From: Sphingomonas brevis
GTDB taxonomy: Bacteria > Pseudomonadota > Alphaproteobacteria > Sphingomonadales > Sphingomonadaceae
NCBI RefSeq assembly: GCF_023516505.1
Contig: NZ_JAMGBB010000001.1
Coordinates: 558,001 to 622,000, forward strand
Reading direction: 5' to 3'
Length of the DNA: 64,000 nucleotides
This document shows, in pieces, positions 53,780 through 62,379 of the stretch. The translations under genes were made by a program, and so were the position numbers. A model generated the notes under the pieces. It ran no database searches and was not told where the DNA came from. It saw nothing but the letters and a program-made list of their open reading frames with translations. Each line of letters begins with the position of its first letter. Within the stretch, counting starts at the first letter, position 1.

Positions 53780-54051
53780 CGTACTGAATCCTCGTCGGTC
53801 AACAGGCGTTGGCGGTCGGCTTCCGGCAGGACATTCTGACGCCAGCTCGGGTTTTCAGCGGTCATAATCCGCTCGATCGTGTTCAGCCGGTCGTCAAGCC
53901 GCCGCGCGGCGTCATGCAGCTCGTCCAGCAGCTTTTCGTCCGAACCGGTCAGAGTCGCCGCCGTCTTCCATTTGGTGATGTAGTGGAAGACCAGCCAGGG
54001 TAGTCCAATGAACAGGGTGACAATTGCAATTACCGGAATAATTTCTTCCAC
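53776..54051 (-). CDS. pspB: Phage-shock protein B
   Basis: This 91-residue protein has an N-terminal transmembrane helix (IIPVIAIVTLFIGLPWLVFHY) and a cytoplasmic coiled coil (ELHDAARRLDDRLNTIERIMTA) typical of PspB. It directly follows pspA (start adjacent to the pspA stop). With PspC it forms the stress-sensing complex. The family C-terminal coil is intact. Confidence 0.88.
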   Translation of the reverse strand: MEEIIPVIAIVTLFIGLPWLVFHYITKWKTAATLTGSDEKLLDELHDAARRLDDRLNTIERIMTAENPSWRQNVLPEADRQRLLTDEDSVR

Positions 54052-54720
54052 TTACGCCCCCTTGGCCTTCATGGCCGCCTTCATCGCTTCCAATTCGGCA
54101 TCCACCTTGTCGGTCGCGCGAAGCTCGGCAATTTCCTCTTCCAGGCTCTTCGGCCCGGTCATTCCCAGTGCATCGGCCCGGCCCTCGGCGAAATCCGCGC
54201 GCCGTTCCAGCTGATCGAAGCGCGAAAATGCATCTTCGGTCCGGTTGCCATGCAGGACTTCACTTGCCCGTGCGCGTGTCACGGCGCTTTCGATCCGGGT
54301 AGCGATGGCATTCTGGCGAGCACGGGCTTCGCGCAGCTTGCCCTGCAACTTGGCGATGTCGGCCTCGTAGCCCTTCAGCGTGTCTTCGATCGACTTGAGC
54401 TCAAGCTCCAGGCCCTCCGCCATGTCGGCCGCCTTCTGCCGCTCGATCAGCGCCTGCTTGGCCAAATCCTCCCGATCCTTCGAAAGTGCCAGCTCGGCTT
54501 TCTCGGTCCAGCTTGCCTGAAGCTGGTTGAGCCGGAGCAGCGCGCGATCCATCTCCTTGCGGTCGGCAATGCACCGCGCCGCCGAAGCGCGAACCTCGAC
54601 CAAAGTCTCTTCCATTTCGAGGATGATCATGCGGATCATGCGCGCCGGATCCTCGGCCCGATCGAGCAGCTCGGTAAAATTGGCTGCGAAGATATCCCGT
54701 GTCCGGGAAAAAATGCCCAT
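54052..54720 (-). CDS. pspA: Phage-shock protein A
   Basis: This protein of about 222 residues is of the PspA/IM30 family, almost entirely helical coiled coil: MGIFSRTRDIFAANFTELLDRAEDP at the N-terminus, with an amphipathic membrane-binding helix. Long helices with RASAARCIADRKEMDR follow. It binds and stabilises the stressed inner membrane and in resting cells inhibits PspF. It is the first gene of the operon, with GGAG upstream of the ATG and a sigma-54 promoter 39 nt further upstream. Confidence 0.95.
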   Translation of the reverse strand: MGIFSRTRDIFAANFTELLDRAEDPARMIRMIILEMEETLVEVRASAARCIADRKEMDRALLRLNQLQASWTEKAELALSKDREDLAKQALIERQKAADMAEGLELELKSIEDTLKGYEADIAKLQGKLREARARQNAIATRIESAVTRARASEVLHGNRTEDAFSRFDQLERRADFAEGRADALGMTGPKSLEEEIAELRATDKVDAELEAMKAAMKAKGA

Positions 54721-54758
54721 CAAGTCACTCCAACGACAAGCCCTGTCGAAATTCGCTA

Positions 54759-54774
54759 TGCAGGCAATGTGCCA
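54759..54774 (-). promoter_or_regulatory. Sigma-54 promoter of the psp operon
   Basis: On the minus strand the sequence is TGGCACATTGCCTGCA: a GG and a GC separated by 10 nt, matching the -24/-12 rule (TGGCAC...TGCA). The implied start lies about 28 nt upstream of pspA, and a bacterial enhancer-binding gene (pspF) is divergent next door, which supports the call. Confidence 0.85.
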
Positions 54775-54795
54775 AAACTAAAGTTCACCTAAAAT

Positions 54796-54823
54796 TCTGC
54801 CAAAATGGATAGAAATTGGCAGA
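54796..54823. promoter_or_regulatory. Palindromic candidate PspF-binding site
   Basis: TCTGCCAA and TTGGCAGA form a perfect 8-bp inverted repeat with a 12-nt spacer (AATGGATAGAAA). It lies about 50-75 nt upstream of the predicted psp start, the expected range for an enhancer-type activator site, between pspA and pspF. Confidence 0.6.
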
Positions 54824-54843
54824 AAATTGCGCGAAACATCTTG

Positions 54844-54870
54844 CCACATGGTGGGATTTACCACCACATG
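54844..54870. promoter_or_regulatory. Inverted/direct repeat upstream of pspF
   Basis: GGTGG and CCACC (54850-54865) form a short inverted repeat, and CCACATG occurs twice (54844 and 54864). It lies just before the pspF start and may be an operator for pspF. No regulator can be named. Confidence 0.35.
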
Positions 54871-54877
54871 TTGGCGC

Positions 54878-55924
54878 ATGGAACGGGCCAATCAGTTCGT
54901 CGGTCAAAGCCTGGCCTTCCTCGACGCGGTCGAGCGGGCAAGCCGTGCCGCGCCGCTCAATCGACCCGTCCTCGTAATCGGGGAGCGCGGGACGGGCAAG
55001 GAGCTGATTGCGGAGCGCCTGCACCATCTTTCTTCGCGCTGGGCTGGCCCGCTGGTGACGATGAACTGCGCCGCCTTGCCCGAAAATCTGATCGAGGCGG
55101 AGTTGTTTGGGCATGAAGCGGGGAGCTTTACCGGCGCCGCAAAAACCCGGCATGGGCGGTTCGAGGAAGCGGACGGCGGAACGCTGTTCCTGGACGAGCT
55201 GGCGACCTTGTCGTCACCGGCTCAGGACCGGCTGCTGCGCGCGGTCGAATATGGCGAGATTACCCGGATCGGCGCGTCCAAGCCAATATCCGTAGACGTC
55301 CGCATCGTGGCGGCGACCAACGAGCATTTGCCGAAGCTGGTCGACCAGGGACGGTTCCGCGCCGACTTGCTCGACCGGCTGTCGTTCGAGGTGGTGACGC
55401 TGCCGCCGCTCCGCGCCCGCAAGGGCGACATTCCATTGCTTGCCGAACATTTCGGCCGCCGCATGGCCGTCGAGCTCGACTGGTCCAATTGGCCGGGCTT
55501 TTCGGACCGGGCGGTAGCCGAGATGGAAGCCTATGGCTGGCCCGGCAACGTTCGCGAACTGCGCAACGCGATCGAGCGGGCGGTCTATCGGGCCGAAGAC
55601 CCGGAACGGCAGATCGACGCCATCCAGTTCGATCCGTTCGCATCGCCCTGGGTGCTCAGTCCCGACCCGGCGGGCGCGGTCGAGGTTGCGGCCTATTCGG
55701 CACAACCCGCCGCGGCTCCGCCGGAGTCCGTGGCAGCGATGCCGGCGCCCACCACCGACGATCTTCGCGGCGCGGTTAACGCTTATGAGAAAGCGCTGCT
55801 GGAAGAGGCCTTGGCCCGCCATCGCTACAACCAGCGGTCGACAGCGGCGGCTCTCGGGCTCAGCTACGACCAGTTGCGGCATGCGATGAAGCGGCACCAG
55901 CTGGCGCTATCCTCACCCGCTTAG
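54878..55924 (+). CDS. pspF: Sigma-54-dependent activator PspF
   Basis: This protein of about 348 residues has no N-terminal sensory domain. The AAA+ core has Walker A GERGTGKE near residue 34, GSFTGA (the sigma-54 contact loop, family GAFTGA) near 84, and Walker B GGTLFLDEL. The C-terminal Fis-type HTH is STAAALGLSYDQLRHAMKRHQ. The PspF role is supported by the divergent psp operon with a sigma-54 promoter and by the missing regulatory domain (PspF is controlled by PspA binding). ATG 54878 (MERANQF) is chosen; the upstream frame is open but poor. Confidence 0.93.
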   Translation: MERANQFVGQSLAFLDAVERASRAAPLNRPVLVIGERGTGKELIAERLHHLSSRWAGPLVTMNCAALPENLIEAELFGHEAGSFTGAAKTRHGRFEEADGGTLFLDELATLSSPAQDRLLRAVEYGEITRIGASKPISVDVRIVAATNEHLPKLVDQGRFRADLLDRLSFEVVTLPPLRARKGDIPLLAEHFGRRMAVELDWSNWPGFSDRAVAEMEAYGWPGNVRELRNAIERAVYRAEDPERQIDAIQFDPFASPWVLSPDPAGAVEVAAYSAQPAAAPPESVAAMPAPTTDDLRGAVNAYEKALLEEALARHRYNQRSTAAALGLSYDQLRHAMKRHQLALSSPA

Positions 55925-55981
55925 GCTTGAATCATGCTATAGGTCGTCGCGGGTGTCCGATTCACGGAGTCGGGAGGTCCT

Positions 55982-56533
55982 ATGATGAGACTATCTCTCG
56001 CCATTGCGCTGTTGTTCGCGGGCAGTGCCGCGTCCGCTCCTGCGTCCATCCTGGTTGTCGGCGGCAATATGGCCCGAAGCTGCTATCTTGCCGCGGAGGC
56101 GAAAAACCTGGGCCGCGACGCGCTTGAGTCATGCAACCGCGCTTTGGCCGACGAGCCGCTGACCCGGGAGGATCGGGTGGCGACCTATGTCAATCGCGGG
56201 ATTATCTATTTCCGCCAGGCGGCGGTTCCCCAAGCGACGGCCGATTTCGACCGTGCGCTGGCGCTAGATCCGGCGGAACCTGACGCCTGGCTCAACAAGG
56301 CCGTCATGCTTGTCCAATATGGGCATAGCGCCGAAGCCATGCCGATGATCGAAAAGGCAATCGACCTGAAGACCCGCCGTCCCGCGGTTGCCTATTTCGT
56401 TCGTGGGCTGATCCATGAGGAGCGCGGCAATCTGCGGGCCGCCTATGACGATCTCCAGCACGCCAGGGCGCTCGAGCCCAATTGGCGGCAACCGGCAATC
56501 GAGTTGGCGCGCTACCAGGTCCGCCAGCCCTAG
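55982..56533 (+). CDS. Secreted tetratricopeptide-repeat protein
   Basis: This 183-residue protein starts with a signal peptide (LAIALLFAGSAASAP). TPR units follow: TYVNRGIIYFRQAAVPQATADFDRALALDP, EPDAWLNKAVMLVQYGHSAEAMPMIEKAIDL and AYFVRGLIHEERGNLRAAYDDLQHARALEP. It would serve as a scaffold in the periplasm. The start has GGAGG upstream. I see no partner gene; it is 58 nt after pspF but not obviously linked. Confidence 0.85.
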   Translation: MMRLSLAIALLFAGSAASAPASILVVGGNMARSCYLAAEAKNLGRDALESCNRALADEPLTREDRVATYVNRGIIYFRQAAVPQATADFDRALALDPAEPDAWLNKAVMLVQYGHSAEAMPMIEKAIDLKTRRPAVAYFVRGLIHEERGNLRAAYDDLQHARALEPNWRQPAIELARYQVRQP

Positions 56534-56556
56534 CCGGCGGACTGGTTCGCGTAAGC

Positions 56557-57129
56557 TTAGCGCGGCAGCGACTGGAAGCTGGCCATCGCGTAAAGCATCG
56601 GGATCGACAGCAAGGTGTTCGTGCGGCTGGCCAGCATTGCAACGCGCGCCGACTTGGCCTTGGTCGCATCGTCCGCTTCAACCAGGCCCAGGGCCTTCTT
56701 CTGGTTCGGCCAGATCACGCCCCACACGTTGAAGCCCATGATCAGACCCAGCCACATGCCGGTTCCGATCAACTGGAAGCCGGGCTTGAAGGTCAAGGCT
56801 TCGACCAGATAGCCGTTCGACCAGGCCAACAGCAGGCCGATCAGCATGGTCATCGCCGCCGCCCAGCGGAAATAGAACAGTGCCTTGGGCGCGATATATT
56901 TGGACACGCCCGGCTTCAGCTCGGCGGGGATGGAGGGCATGGTCGGGATCTGCACGAAATTGAAATAATAGAGCAGGCCGATCCAGGTGATGCCGAAGAA
57001 GACGTGCAGCCAGCGCAGCACGACGGATTCCGTGATCGCATCGGCATGGAAGCCCATCATCAAGCCGATCGCGAGTACCAGGCCGATCAGCAGCACCGTG
57101 TTCAGATTTTCGAGAATCTTCCCCATCAT
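56557..57129 (-). CDS. PuuD-like (DUF989) membrane protein without cytochrome domain
   Basis: This 190-residue integral membrane protein has at least four hydrophobic helices (about 9-26, 36-58, 86-106, 120-140) and the pattern ITWIGLLYYFNFVQ and GLIMGFNVWGVIWPNQKKAL of the PuuD/urate-hydroxylase membrane domain. Described PuuD has an additional C-terminal cytochrome c domain with CxxCH; here the chain ends after the membrane part. Urate oxidation is therefore not established, and a different role is possible. It is monocistronic and divergent from sodB. Confidence 0.8.
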   Translation of the reverse strand: MMGKILENLNTVLLIGLVLAIGLMMGFHADAITESVVLRWLHVFFGITWIGLLYYFNFVQIPTMPSIPAELKPGVSKYIAPKALFYFRWAAAMTMLIGLLLAWSNGYLVEALTFKPGFQLIGTGMWLGLIMGFNVWGVIWPNQKKALGLVEADDATKAKSARVAMLASRTNTLLSIPMLYAMASFQSLPR

Positions 57130-57285
57130 TTCCCCCTCGGGTTGGCGGATTGCGCCGCTTCAATGTGCTGCTGTTACGACCGTGTAGGGCCAGGGGGCAA
57201 GATATTGACGGCAGATTGGGGAGCAGGATGCGCTGAGCCGCGTTGGGAGATGGGGCTTCCTCTTTGAGTCTGCCGGGAGACGATC

Positions 57286-57933
57286 ATGGCTTTCACCCTT
57301 CCTGACCTGCCGTTCGACACACAGGTCCTCGCGCCTCATATGTCCGCCGAAACGCTCGACTATCACCATGGCAAGCACCACCGGGCCTATGTCACCAAGG
57401 TCAATGAGCTGCTCGGCGACACTGACCTTGAAGGCGCATCGCTGGTCGAGGTGATCCGCGCCGCCCATGAGCGCCACGACAAGAAGTTGTTCAACAACTC
57501 CGCCCAGATCTGGAATCACAGCTTCTTCTGGCAGTGCCTGGCGCCGGCCGGCTCAACCCGCCCGTCGGGCAAGCTGCGCGACATGATTGCCGCCGATTTC
57601 GGCGGCGAGCAGGCCTTGCTCGACAAGCTTGCGGCAGAAAGCGTCAACCATTTCGCCAGCGGTTGGGGCTGGCTGGTGCTCAACAACGGCAAGCTGGAGG
57701 TGACCTCGCTCCACGATGCGGACACCCCGGTTGCCCATGGAATGACCCCGCTTCTGACCGTCGATGTGTGGGAGCACGCCTACTACATCGATTACCGAAA
57801 CGAACGGCCGCGCTATGTGAAATCAGTGCTCGAACACATTATCAGCTGGGATTTCGTCGCGGAGAACCTCGACGGCCAGGGCACATCCCGGGCAGATCAG
57901 AACGCTAGGATTTCAGCCGATAACCTGACTTGA
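57286..57933 (+). CDS. sodB: Superoxide dismutase (Fe/Mn)
   Basis: This 215-residue protein has the SOD metal ligands in DYHHGKHHRAYV and NHSFFWQCL at the N-terminal half. The C-terminal DVWEHAYYIDYRNERPRYV carries the other ligands. The QLAPAG- and GWGWL-type patterns point to the Fe-containing form; the metal cannot be assigned with certainty. The tail ([19 protein letters not shown]) is longer than usual and overlaps the convergent ABC permease gene by 29 nt. Confidence 0.95.
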   Translation: MAFTLPDLPFDTQVLAPHMSAETLDYHHGKHHRAYVTKVNELLGDTDLEGASLVEVIRAAHERHDKKLFNNSAQIWNHSFFWQCLAPAGSTRPSGKLRDMIAADFGGEQALLDKLAAESVNHFASGWGWLVLNNGKLEVTSLHDADTPVAHGMTPLLTVDVWEHAYYIDYRNERPRYVKSVLEHIISWDFVAENLDGQGTSRADQNARISADNLT

Positions 57934-58666
57934 AGATCCAGATGATCGCCGCGAGCGGGACGAGGATCACCGCCGCCATCATCGCGACGCTTGCCCATAG
58001 CGGCACGTCGCTGACCCCGAAGAAGGTCCAGCGATAGCCCGCCACGAGATAAAGTACGGGGTTCAAAAGCGTGACCGTGCGCCATGGCTCGGCAATCGAT
58101 CCGATCGAATAGAAGACCCCGCCGAGGAAGGTGAGGGGAGTCACCACGAGCAGCGGAATTACCTGTAATTGCTCGAAATTCTTGGCCCAAATGCCGATCG
58201 CGAAACCCAACAGGCAGAATCCGACCGCGATCGCGACCAGGAACAGCAGCATCAGCAGCGGATGGGCGACCCATACGTCGACAAACAAAGTGGCGGTGGC
58301 GAGCGTGACGATCGCCAGGATCACCGCCTTGGTCGCCGCGGCGCCGACGTAAGCCGTCACGGTTTCCAGCGGCGACAGCGGAGCCGACAAAATCTCGTAG
58401 ATGGTGCCGGTGAACTTGGGGAAGAAAATGCCGAAGCTGGCGTTCATCAGCGCCTGGGTCAGCACCGACAGCAGGATGAGGCCGGGTACGATGAAGCTGC
58501 CGAACGGAATTCCGGCCATGTCGCTCATCCGGCTGCCGATCGCCGAGCCGAACACCAGAAAATAGAGCGCGGTGGTGATGACCGGCGTGACGAGGCTCTG
58601 CCACAGGGTGCGGCCCCAGCGCGCCATTTCGAAGCGATAGATCGCCTTGACGCCGTGGACATTCAT
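57905..58666 (-). CDS. ABC-2 type transporter permease
   Basis: This 253-residue protein has six hydrophobic segments (about 25-45, 60-80, 105-130, 140-165, 170-195, 225-248) and an ABC-2 membrane pattern. It pairs with the ATPase encoded immediately upstream (4-nt overlap), so the two form an exporter. The substrate is unknown; its location after ftsY-yciB does not identify it. Its end overlaps convergent sodB by 29 nt. Confidence 0.88.
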   Translation of the reverse strand: MNVHGVKAIYRFEMARWGRTLWQSLVTPVITTALYFLVFGSAIGSRMSDMAGIPFGSFIVPGLILLSVLTQALMNASFGIFFPKFTGTIYEILSAPLSPLETVTAYVGAAATKAVILAIVTLATATLFVDVWVAHPLLMLLFLVAIAVGFCLLGFAIGIWAKNFEQLQVIPLLVVTPLTFLGGVFYSIGSIAEPWRTVTLLNPVLYLVAGYRWTFFGVSDVPLWASVAMMAAVILVPLAAIIWIFKSGYRLKS

Positions 58667-59598
58667 GCCGCTTTTTCCTCATGGACCAGGCTGACGAAGA
58701 TATCCTCGAGGCTCGACTGGTGCGTGGCGAGGTCCTTGTAGCCGATGTGGAGCTCGTCCAGTCGCCGCATCAGCCCGGGAATGCCCGTGTGGTCGGCATG
58801 GCTGTCGAACCGATAACAGAGCGCATGGCCCTCATCCTCGAGCGCCAGGCCCCATTCGGCGAGGCCTTCGGGGATTTCCTTTAGCTCATCGTCGAGCGTG
58901 ATCTTGAGCGTCCGCTGGCCCATCTGCGCCATCAGCGCTTTCTTGTCGCCCAGCGCGACCAGTTCGCCCTTGCGGATCACGCCGACCCGGTCGGCCATTT
59001 CCTCGGCCTCTTCGATATAGTGGGTCGTAAGGATGATCGTGGTGCCGTCGGCGCGAAGCTTGCGCACCAATTCCCACATGTCACGCCTCAGCTCGACGTC
59101 GACGCCCGCGGTCGGCTCGTCGAGGAACAATATGTCGGGTTCATGGGCCAGCGCCTTGGCGATCATCACCCGGCGCTTCATTCCTCCGGACAGTTCGCGC
59201 ATCTCCGACTTGCGCTTGTCCCACAGGGTGAGCCGCTTGAGGATCTCTTCGATTTTCCCGTCGTCCCGAGGCTTGCCGAACAGGCCGCGAGAGAAGCTGA
59301 CCGTGGCCCAAACGCTTTCAAACGCATCGGTGGTCAGTTCCTGGGGCACCAGGCCGATACGGGTTCGGACGCGCCGGAAGTCCTGCAGCCAATTCTGGCC
59401 CTCGACCCGCACTTCGCCGCCGGTCGCCGTGACGATTCCGCAGACGATGTTGATCAGCGTCGTCTTGCCGGCGCCGTTCGGCCCGAGCAGGGCGAGTATC
59501 TCGCCGCGCCGGATATCGAGGTCGACGCCCTTCAGCGCCACGACGCCATTGGCATAGGCCTTTTTGAGTCCCTCGATGCGGATGATCGCTTCGCTCAT
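58663..59598 (-). CDS. ABC transporter ATP-binding protein
   Basis: This protein of about 311 residues has Walker [15 protein letters not shown] near residue 36, Q-loop [11 protein letters not shown], signature [14 protein letters not shown] near 135, and Walker [13 protein letters not shown]. The C-terminal 80 residues are a regulatory extension ([13 protein letters not shown]). It belongs to the drug/lipid-type ABC-2 exporters. It starts 4 nt inside the yciB end and overlaps the permease start by 4 nt. Confidence 0.92.
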   Translation of the reverse strand: MSEAIIRIEGLKKAYANGVVALKGVDLDIRRGEILALLGPNGAGKTTLINIVCGIVTATGGEVRVEGQNWLQDFRRVRTRIGLVPQELTTDAFESVWATVSFSRGLFGKPRDDGKIEEILKRLTLWDKRKSEMRELSGGMKRRVMIAKALAHEPDILFLDEPTAGVDVELRRDMWELVRKLRADGTTIILTTHYIEEAEEMADRVGVIRKGELVALGDKKALMAQMGQRTLKITLDDELKEIPEGLAEWGLALEDEGHALCYRFDSHADHTGIPGLMRRLDELHIGYKDLATHQSSLEDIFVSLVHEEKAA

Positions 59599-60218
59599 TC
59601 GATCGGTCCCGGTTCCGCTGGCTTGGCCTGGTCCTCGGCGGCAAGTCCGTGGCGCATCAACATGGGGACGTTGGCAACGGCAAAGAGCAGGGTTGCGGGA
59701 ATTGCTCCCCACAGCTTGAACGCGATCCAGAAGTCGGTGGTCGAGTTGCGCCACACCGCTTCGTTGACCACCGCCATCAATGCAAAGAAGATCGCCCAGT
59801 TGCGGGTCAGCTTGCGCCAGCCTTCCTCATCGAGCCCGGGATAGGTGCTCCCGAGCACCAGCTTCAAAAGCGGCCGCTTCGTCGCCAGCCCGAAGGCGAG
59901 CAGGCCGGCGACCAGGGCGTAATAGATGGTCGGCTTGATCTTGATGAATGTCTCATTGTGCAGCCAGATGGTGAGGCCGCCGAGCACCACCACCATCACC
60001 GCCGAAAACAGCAGCAGGGGCGAGACGTAACGATATCGAATGGCGGCAAAGCACAGCGCCGCGACCATCGCCGCCATGAATGCGCCGGTAGCCACGAAGA
60101 TCTTGAGCGGGCCGGCGACCGGCGCAAAGAAATTGACAAGGAAGAATACCAGCAGCGGGCCGATATCGATCGCCAGCCGGGCGACTCCGGCGGGCTCGCG
60201 AGGTTGAACTTCGCTCAT
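59595..60218 (-). CDS. yciB: YciB/IspZ-type septation membrane protein
   Basis: This 207-residue protein has five hydrophobic segments (about 15-35, 40-58, 65-82, 98-110, 130-150 and 165-185), with YciB signatures [18 protein letters not shown] and [18 protein letters not shown] and the C-terminal [11 protein letters not shown]. The homologue in E. coli is involved in septum-related cell-envelope function; its exact activity is unsettled. It overlaps both ftsY and the ABC ATPase by 4 nt. Confidence 0.92.
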   Translation of the reverse strand: MSEVQPREPAGVARLAIDIGPLLVFFLVNFFAPVAGPLKIFVATGAFMAAMVAALCFAAIRYRYVSPLLLFSAVMVVVLGGLTIWLHNETFIKIKPTIYYALVAGLLAFGLATKRPLLKLVLGSTYPGLDEEGWRKLTRNWAIFFALMAVVNEAVWRNSTTDFWIAFKLWGAIPATLLFAVANVPMLMRHGLAAEDQAKPAEPGPIE

Positions 60219-61129
60219 GCCGGTAGCCCCGCAATGGCGCGCGCCACCGCGCGCGGATCGAATGGCCGCAAATCATCCACTCCTTCACCAACCCCGATCG
60301 CATGGATCGGCATTCCAAATTTCTCAGCCGCCGCGACCAGCACGCCGCCGCGCGCAGTACCATCCAGCTTGGTCATGACAAGGCCGGTCACCCCGGCATC
60401 GCGCGCAAATACCTCGATCTGGTTCAGGGCGTTCTGGCCGGTGGTCGCGTCGAGCACCAGGATCACGTCATGCGGCGCTTCCGGATTCAAGCGGCCCAGC
60501 ACGCGGCGGACCTTGGACAGTTCTTCCATCAGATGCGCCTTGTTCTGCAGCCGCCCGGCAGTGTCGACGATCAGTGCGTCGATGCCGGTCGCGGTGGCTT
60601 GCTTGACGCCGTCGAAGACGATCCCGGCCGCGTCGCCGCCCTCCTTGCCGGAGATGACCGGCGCATTGATCCGGTCGCCCCAGATTTTGAGCTGTTCGAT
60701 CGCCGCGGCACGGAATGTGTCGCCGGCTGCCAGCAGCACGCCATAATCCTGTTCCTTCAGCAGGTGGCCGAGCTTGCCGATCGTGGTGGTCTTGCCGCTG
60801 CCATTGACGCCGATCACCAGGATGACGTGCGGGCGAGGAAATCCCCAGATTTCGAGCGGCTTGGCCACCGGCGCCAATATCTTCTCAATCTCCTCGGCCA
60901 GGATCGTGCGAAGCCCGCGCTCGTCCAGCTGCTCATACCGACGCGCGGCAATGCCTTCCCGGATCCGCTTCGACGCCTCGGGGCCCAGGTCGGACGCGAT
61001 CAGCGCCTCCTCGATATCGTCGAGAGTCGCCGTGTCGAGCGCCTGTTCTTTGACCAGGCCCGAAATATTCTCGCCCAGGCGGTCCGCCGTTTTCTTGAAA
61101 CCGCCTGTCAGGCGTTCGAGCCAACTCAT
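60215..61129 (-). CDS. ftsY: Signal recognition particle receptor FtsY
   Basis: This 304-residue protein has the SRP GTPase NG domain: GVNGSGKTTTIGKLGHLL near residue 107, DTAGRLQNKAHLMEEL, TKLDGTARGGVLV and GVGEGVDDLRPFD at the end. The N-terminal acidic domain is short, as common in alphaproteobacteria. FtsY docks SRP-ribosome complexes at the SecYEG translocon. It overlaps mtaB and yciB by 4 nt each. Confidence 0.97.
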   Translation of the reverse strand: MSWLERLTGGFKKTADRLGENISGLVKEQALDTATLDDIEEALIASDLGPEASKRIREGIAARRYEQLDERGLRTILAEEIEKILAPVAKPLEIWGFPRPHVILVIGVNGSGKTTTIGKLGHLLKEQDYGVLLAAGDTFRAAAIEQLKIWGDRINAPVISGKEGGDAAGIVFDGVKQATATGIDALIVDTAGRLQNKAHLMEELSKVRRVLGRLNPEAPHDVILVLDATTGQNALNQIEVFARDAGVTGLVMTKLDGTARGGVLVAAAEKFGMPIHAIGVGEGVDDLRPFDPRAVARAIAGLPA

Positions 61130-62379
61130 TCAAAAATCCCGATTAAAATGTCGTGATCGCGGCCAACGATCCGGGCTGTGCCAAGGTCGCCGCGCTTCGA
61201 TCCGGCGATGCGGACCGGCGCGAAGCCGTCGCTATGACCCTTCTCGCTATTCTCGATCAGCACCGTCTGCCGAGCGCCGGCCAGGCCAACCAGCCAGCGC
61301 AGGCGGCGCTCTTCCGCCGCCTGCCGTAGCCGAGCCGCACGTGCCTTGACCAGTTCGCGCTCCAGCTGCGGCATTCTCGCCGCCGGCGTGTCCGGGCGGG
61401 GCGAAAAAGGGAAGACATGAGCGGCGACGATGTCGCAATCGTCGAGCAGCTTCAGCGAGTTCAGAGCGGCTTCCTCGCTCTCGGTCGGGAAGCCGGCAAT
61501 CAAGTCGGCGCCGATGGTGACATCGCCCCGAGCCGACTTTAGCCGCTCGACCGTTGCCACCGCCTGCGCGCGGCTGTGACGTCGCTTCATCCGCTTGAGG
61601 ATCAGATCGTCGCCAGCTTGCAGCGACAGATGAAAATGGGGGAGGAGCCGGGGTTCGCCCGCCACCAGCTCCATCAGCGCATCGTCAATCTCGATGCTGT
61701 CGAGCGACGACAGGCGCAGGCGCTTCAGTTTCGGCAAATCGGTCAGAAGCCTCTGGCAAAGCGGACCAAGTCCCCCTGCATAGCTGGTGATGTCGACGCC
61801 GGTCAGGACGATTTCCATCGCGCCAGCCTCGAGCTCCCGTGTCACGGCATCGCGCACTGCCTCGTACGGAAGCGACCGGCTCGCCCCACGAGCCTGCCAT
61901 ATCGAACAGAAGGTGCAGCGATGGTCGCAGCCGGTCTGGACTGCGACGAAACTCCGTACCCGCGCCAGGAAGCCAGCCGCGACCGGCGGCGCCGGTGCAG
62001 TCATGACGTCAGTCATCAGAATCTTACCCTCGCCGTTCGCCCCGAGCGACGTCGAGGGGCGTGTCTCGACTTCGCTCGACACGAACGGGAATAGGAAAGA
62101 CTCCGCCTTATACTTCTCGGCATTCCCCACGACCCGGCTCACTTCGGGCATTGCCGCGAAGCTTGCCGGATCGAGCTGGGCGGCGCAGCCGGTGACGATG
62201 ATGCGCTTCTCGGGCGCGTCGCGATGGGCGCGGCGGATCGCCTGGCGCGTCTGCCGGACCGCTTCATTGGTCACCGCGCAGCTGTTGACGATGATCGCAT
62301 CGTCGCCGGCAAAGCCACGCATCGCCTCGCTCTCGGCGAAATTGAGCCGGCAACCGAGGGTGATCGTCCGCCCCGTCAT
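61126..62379 (-). CDS. mtaB: tRNA N6-threonylcarbamoyladenosine methylthiotransferase MtaB
   Basis: This protein of about 417 residues has a UPF0004 domain (TLGCRLNFAESEAM, VNSCAVTNEAVRQTRQ) and a radical SAM core with GCDHRCTFCSIW (the CxxxCxxC cluster). TRAM-like sequence is reduced at the end. It methylthiolates t6A37 of tRNAs. At about residues 98-117 a stretch EVETRPSTSLGANG is encoded by an in-frame palindromic repeat (62034-62087). The ATG overlaps the dapF stop by 1 nt. Confidence 0.9.
   Translation of the reverse strand: MTGRTITLGCRLNFAESEAMRGFAGDDAIIVNSCAVTNEAVRQTRQAIRRAHRDAPEKRIIVTGCAAQLDPASFAAMPEVSRVVGNAEKYKAESFLFPFVSSEVETRPSTSLGANGEGKILMTDVMTAPAPPVAAGFLARVRSFVAVQTGCDHRCTFCSIWQARGASRSLPYEAVRDAVTRELEAGAMEIVLTGVDITSYAGGLGPLCQRLLTDLPKLKRLRLSSLDSIEIDDALMELVAGEPRLLPHFHLSLQAGDDLILKRMKRRHSRAQAVATVERLKSARGDVTIGADLIAGFPTESEEAALNSLKLLDDCDIVAAHVFPFSPRPDTPAARMPQLERELVKARAARLRQAAEERRLRWLVGLAGARQTVLIENSEKGHSDGFAPVRIAGSKRGDLGTARIVGRDHDILIGIFE
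62034..62087. repeat. Palindromic repeat inserted in frame within mtaB
   Basis: CGTTCGCCCCGAGCGACGTCGAG and, inverted, CGTTCGTGTCGAGCGAAGTCGAG differ at only a few positions and are separated by about 8 nt (GGGCGTGT). The element is entirely within the coding region and adds about 18 residues with no stop. The same type of sequence occurs in sphingomonad intergenic regions. Confidence 0.8.

Noticed and set aside
57905-57933. sodB frameshift because of its overlap with the ABC permease
   Set aside because: Both frames are intact and the catalytic part of SodB is complete; the overlap is only between non-conserved tails.
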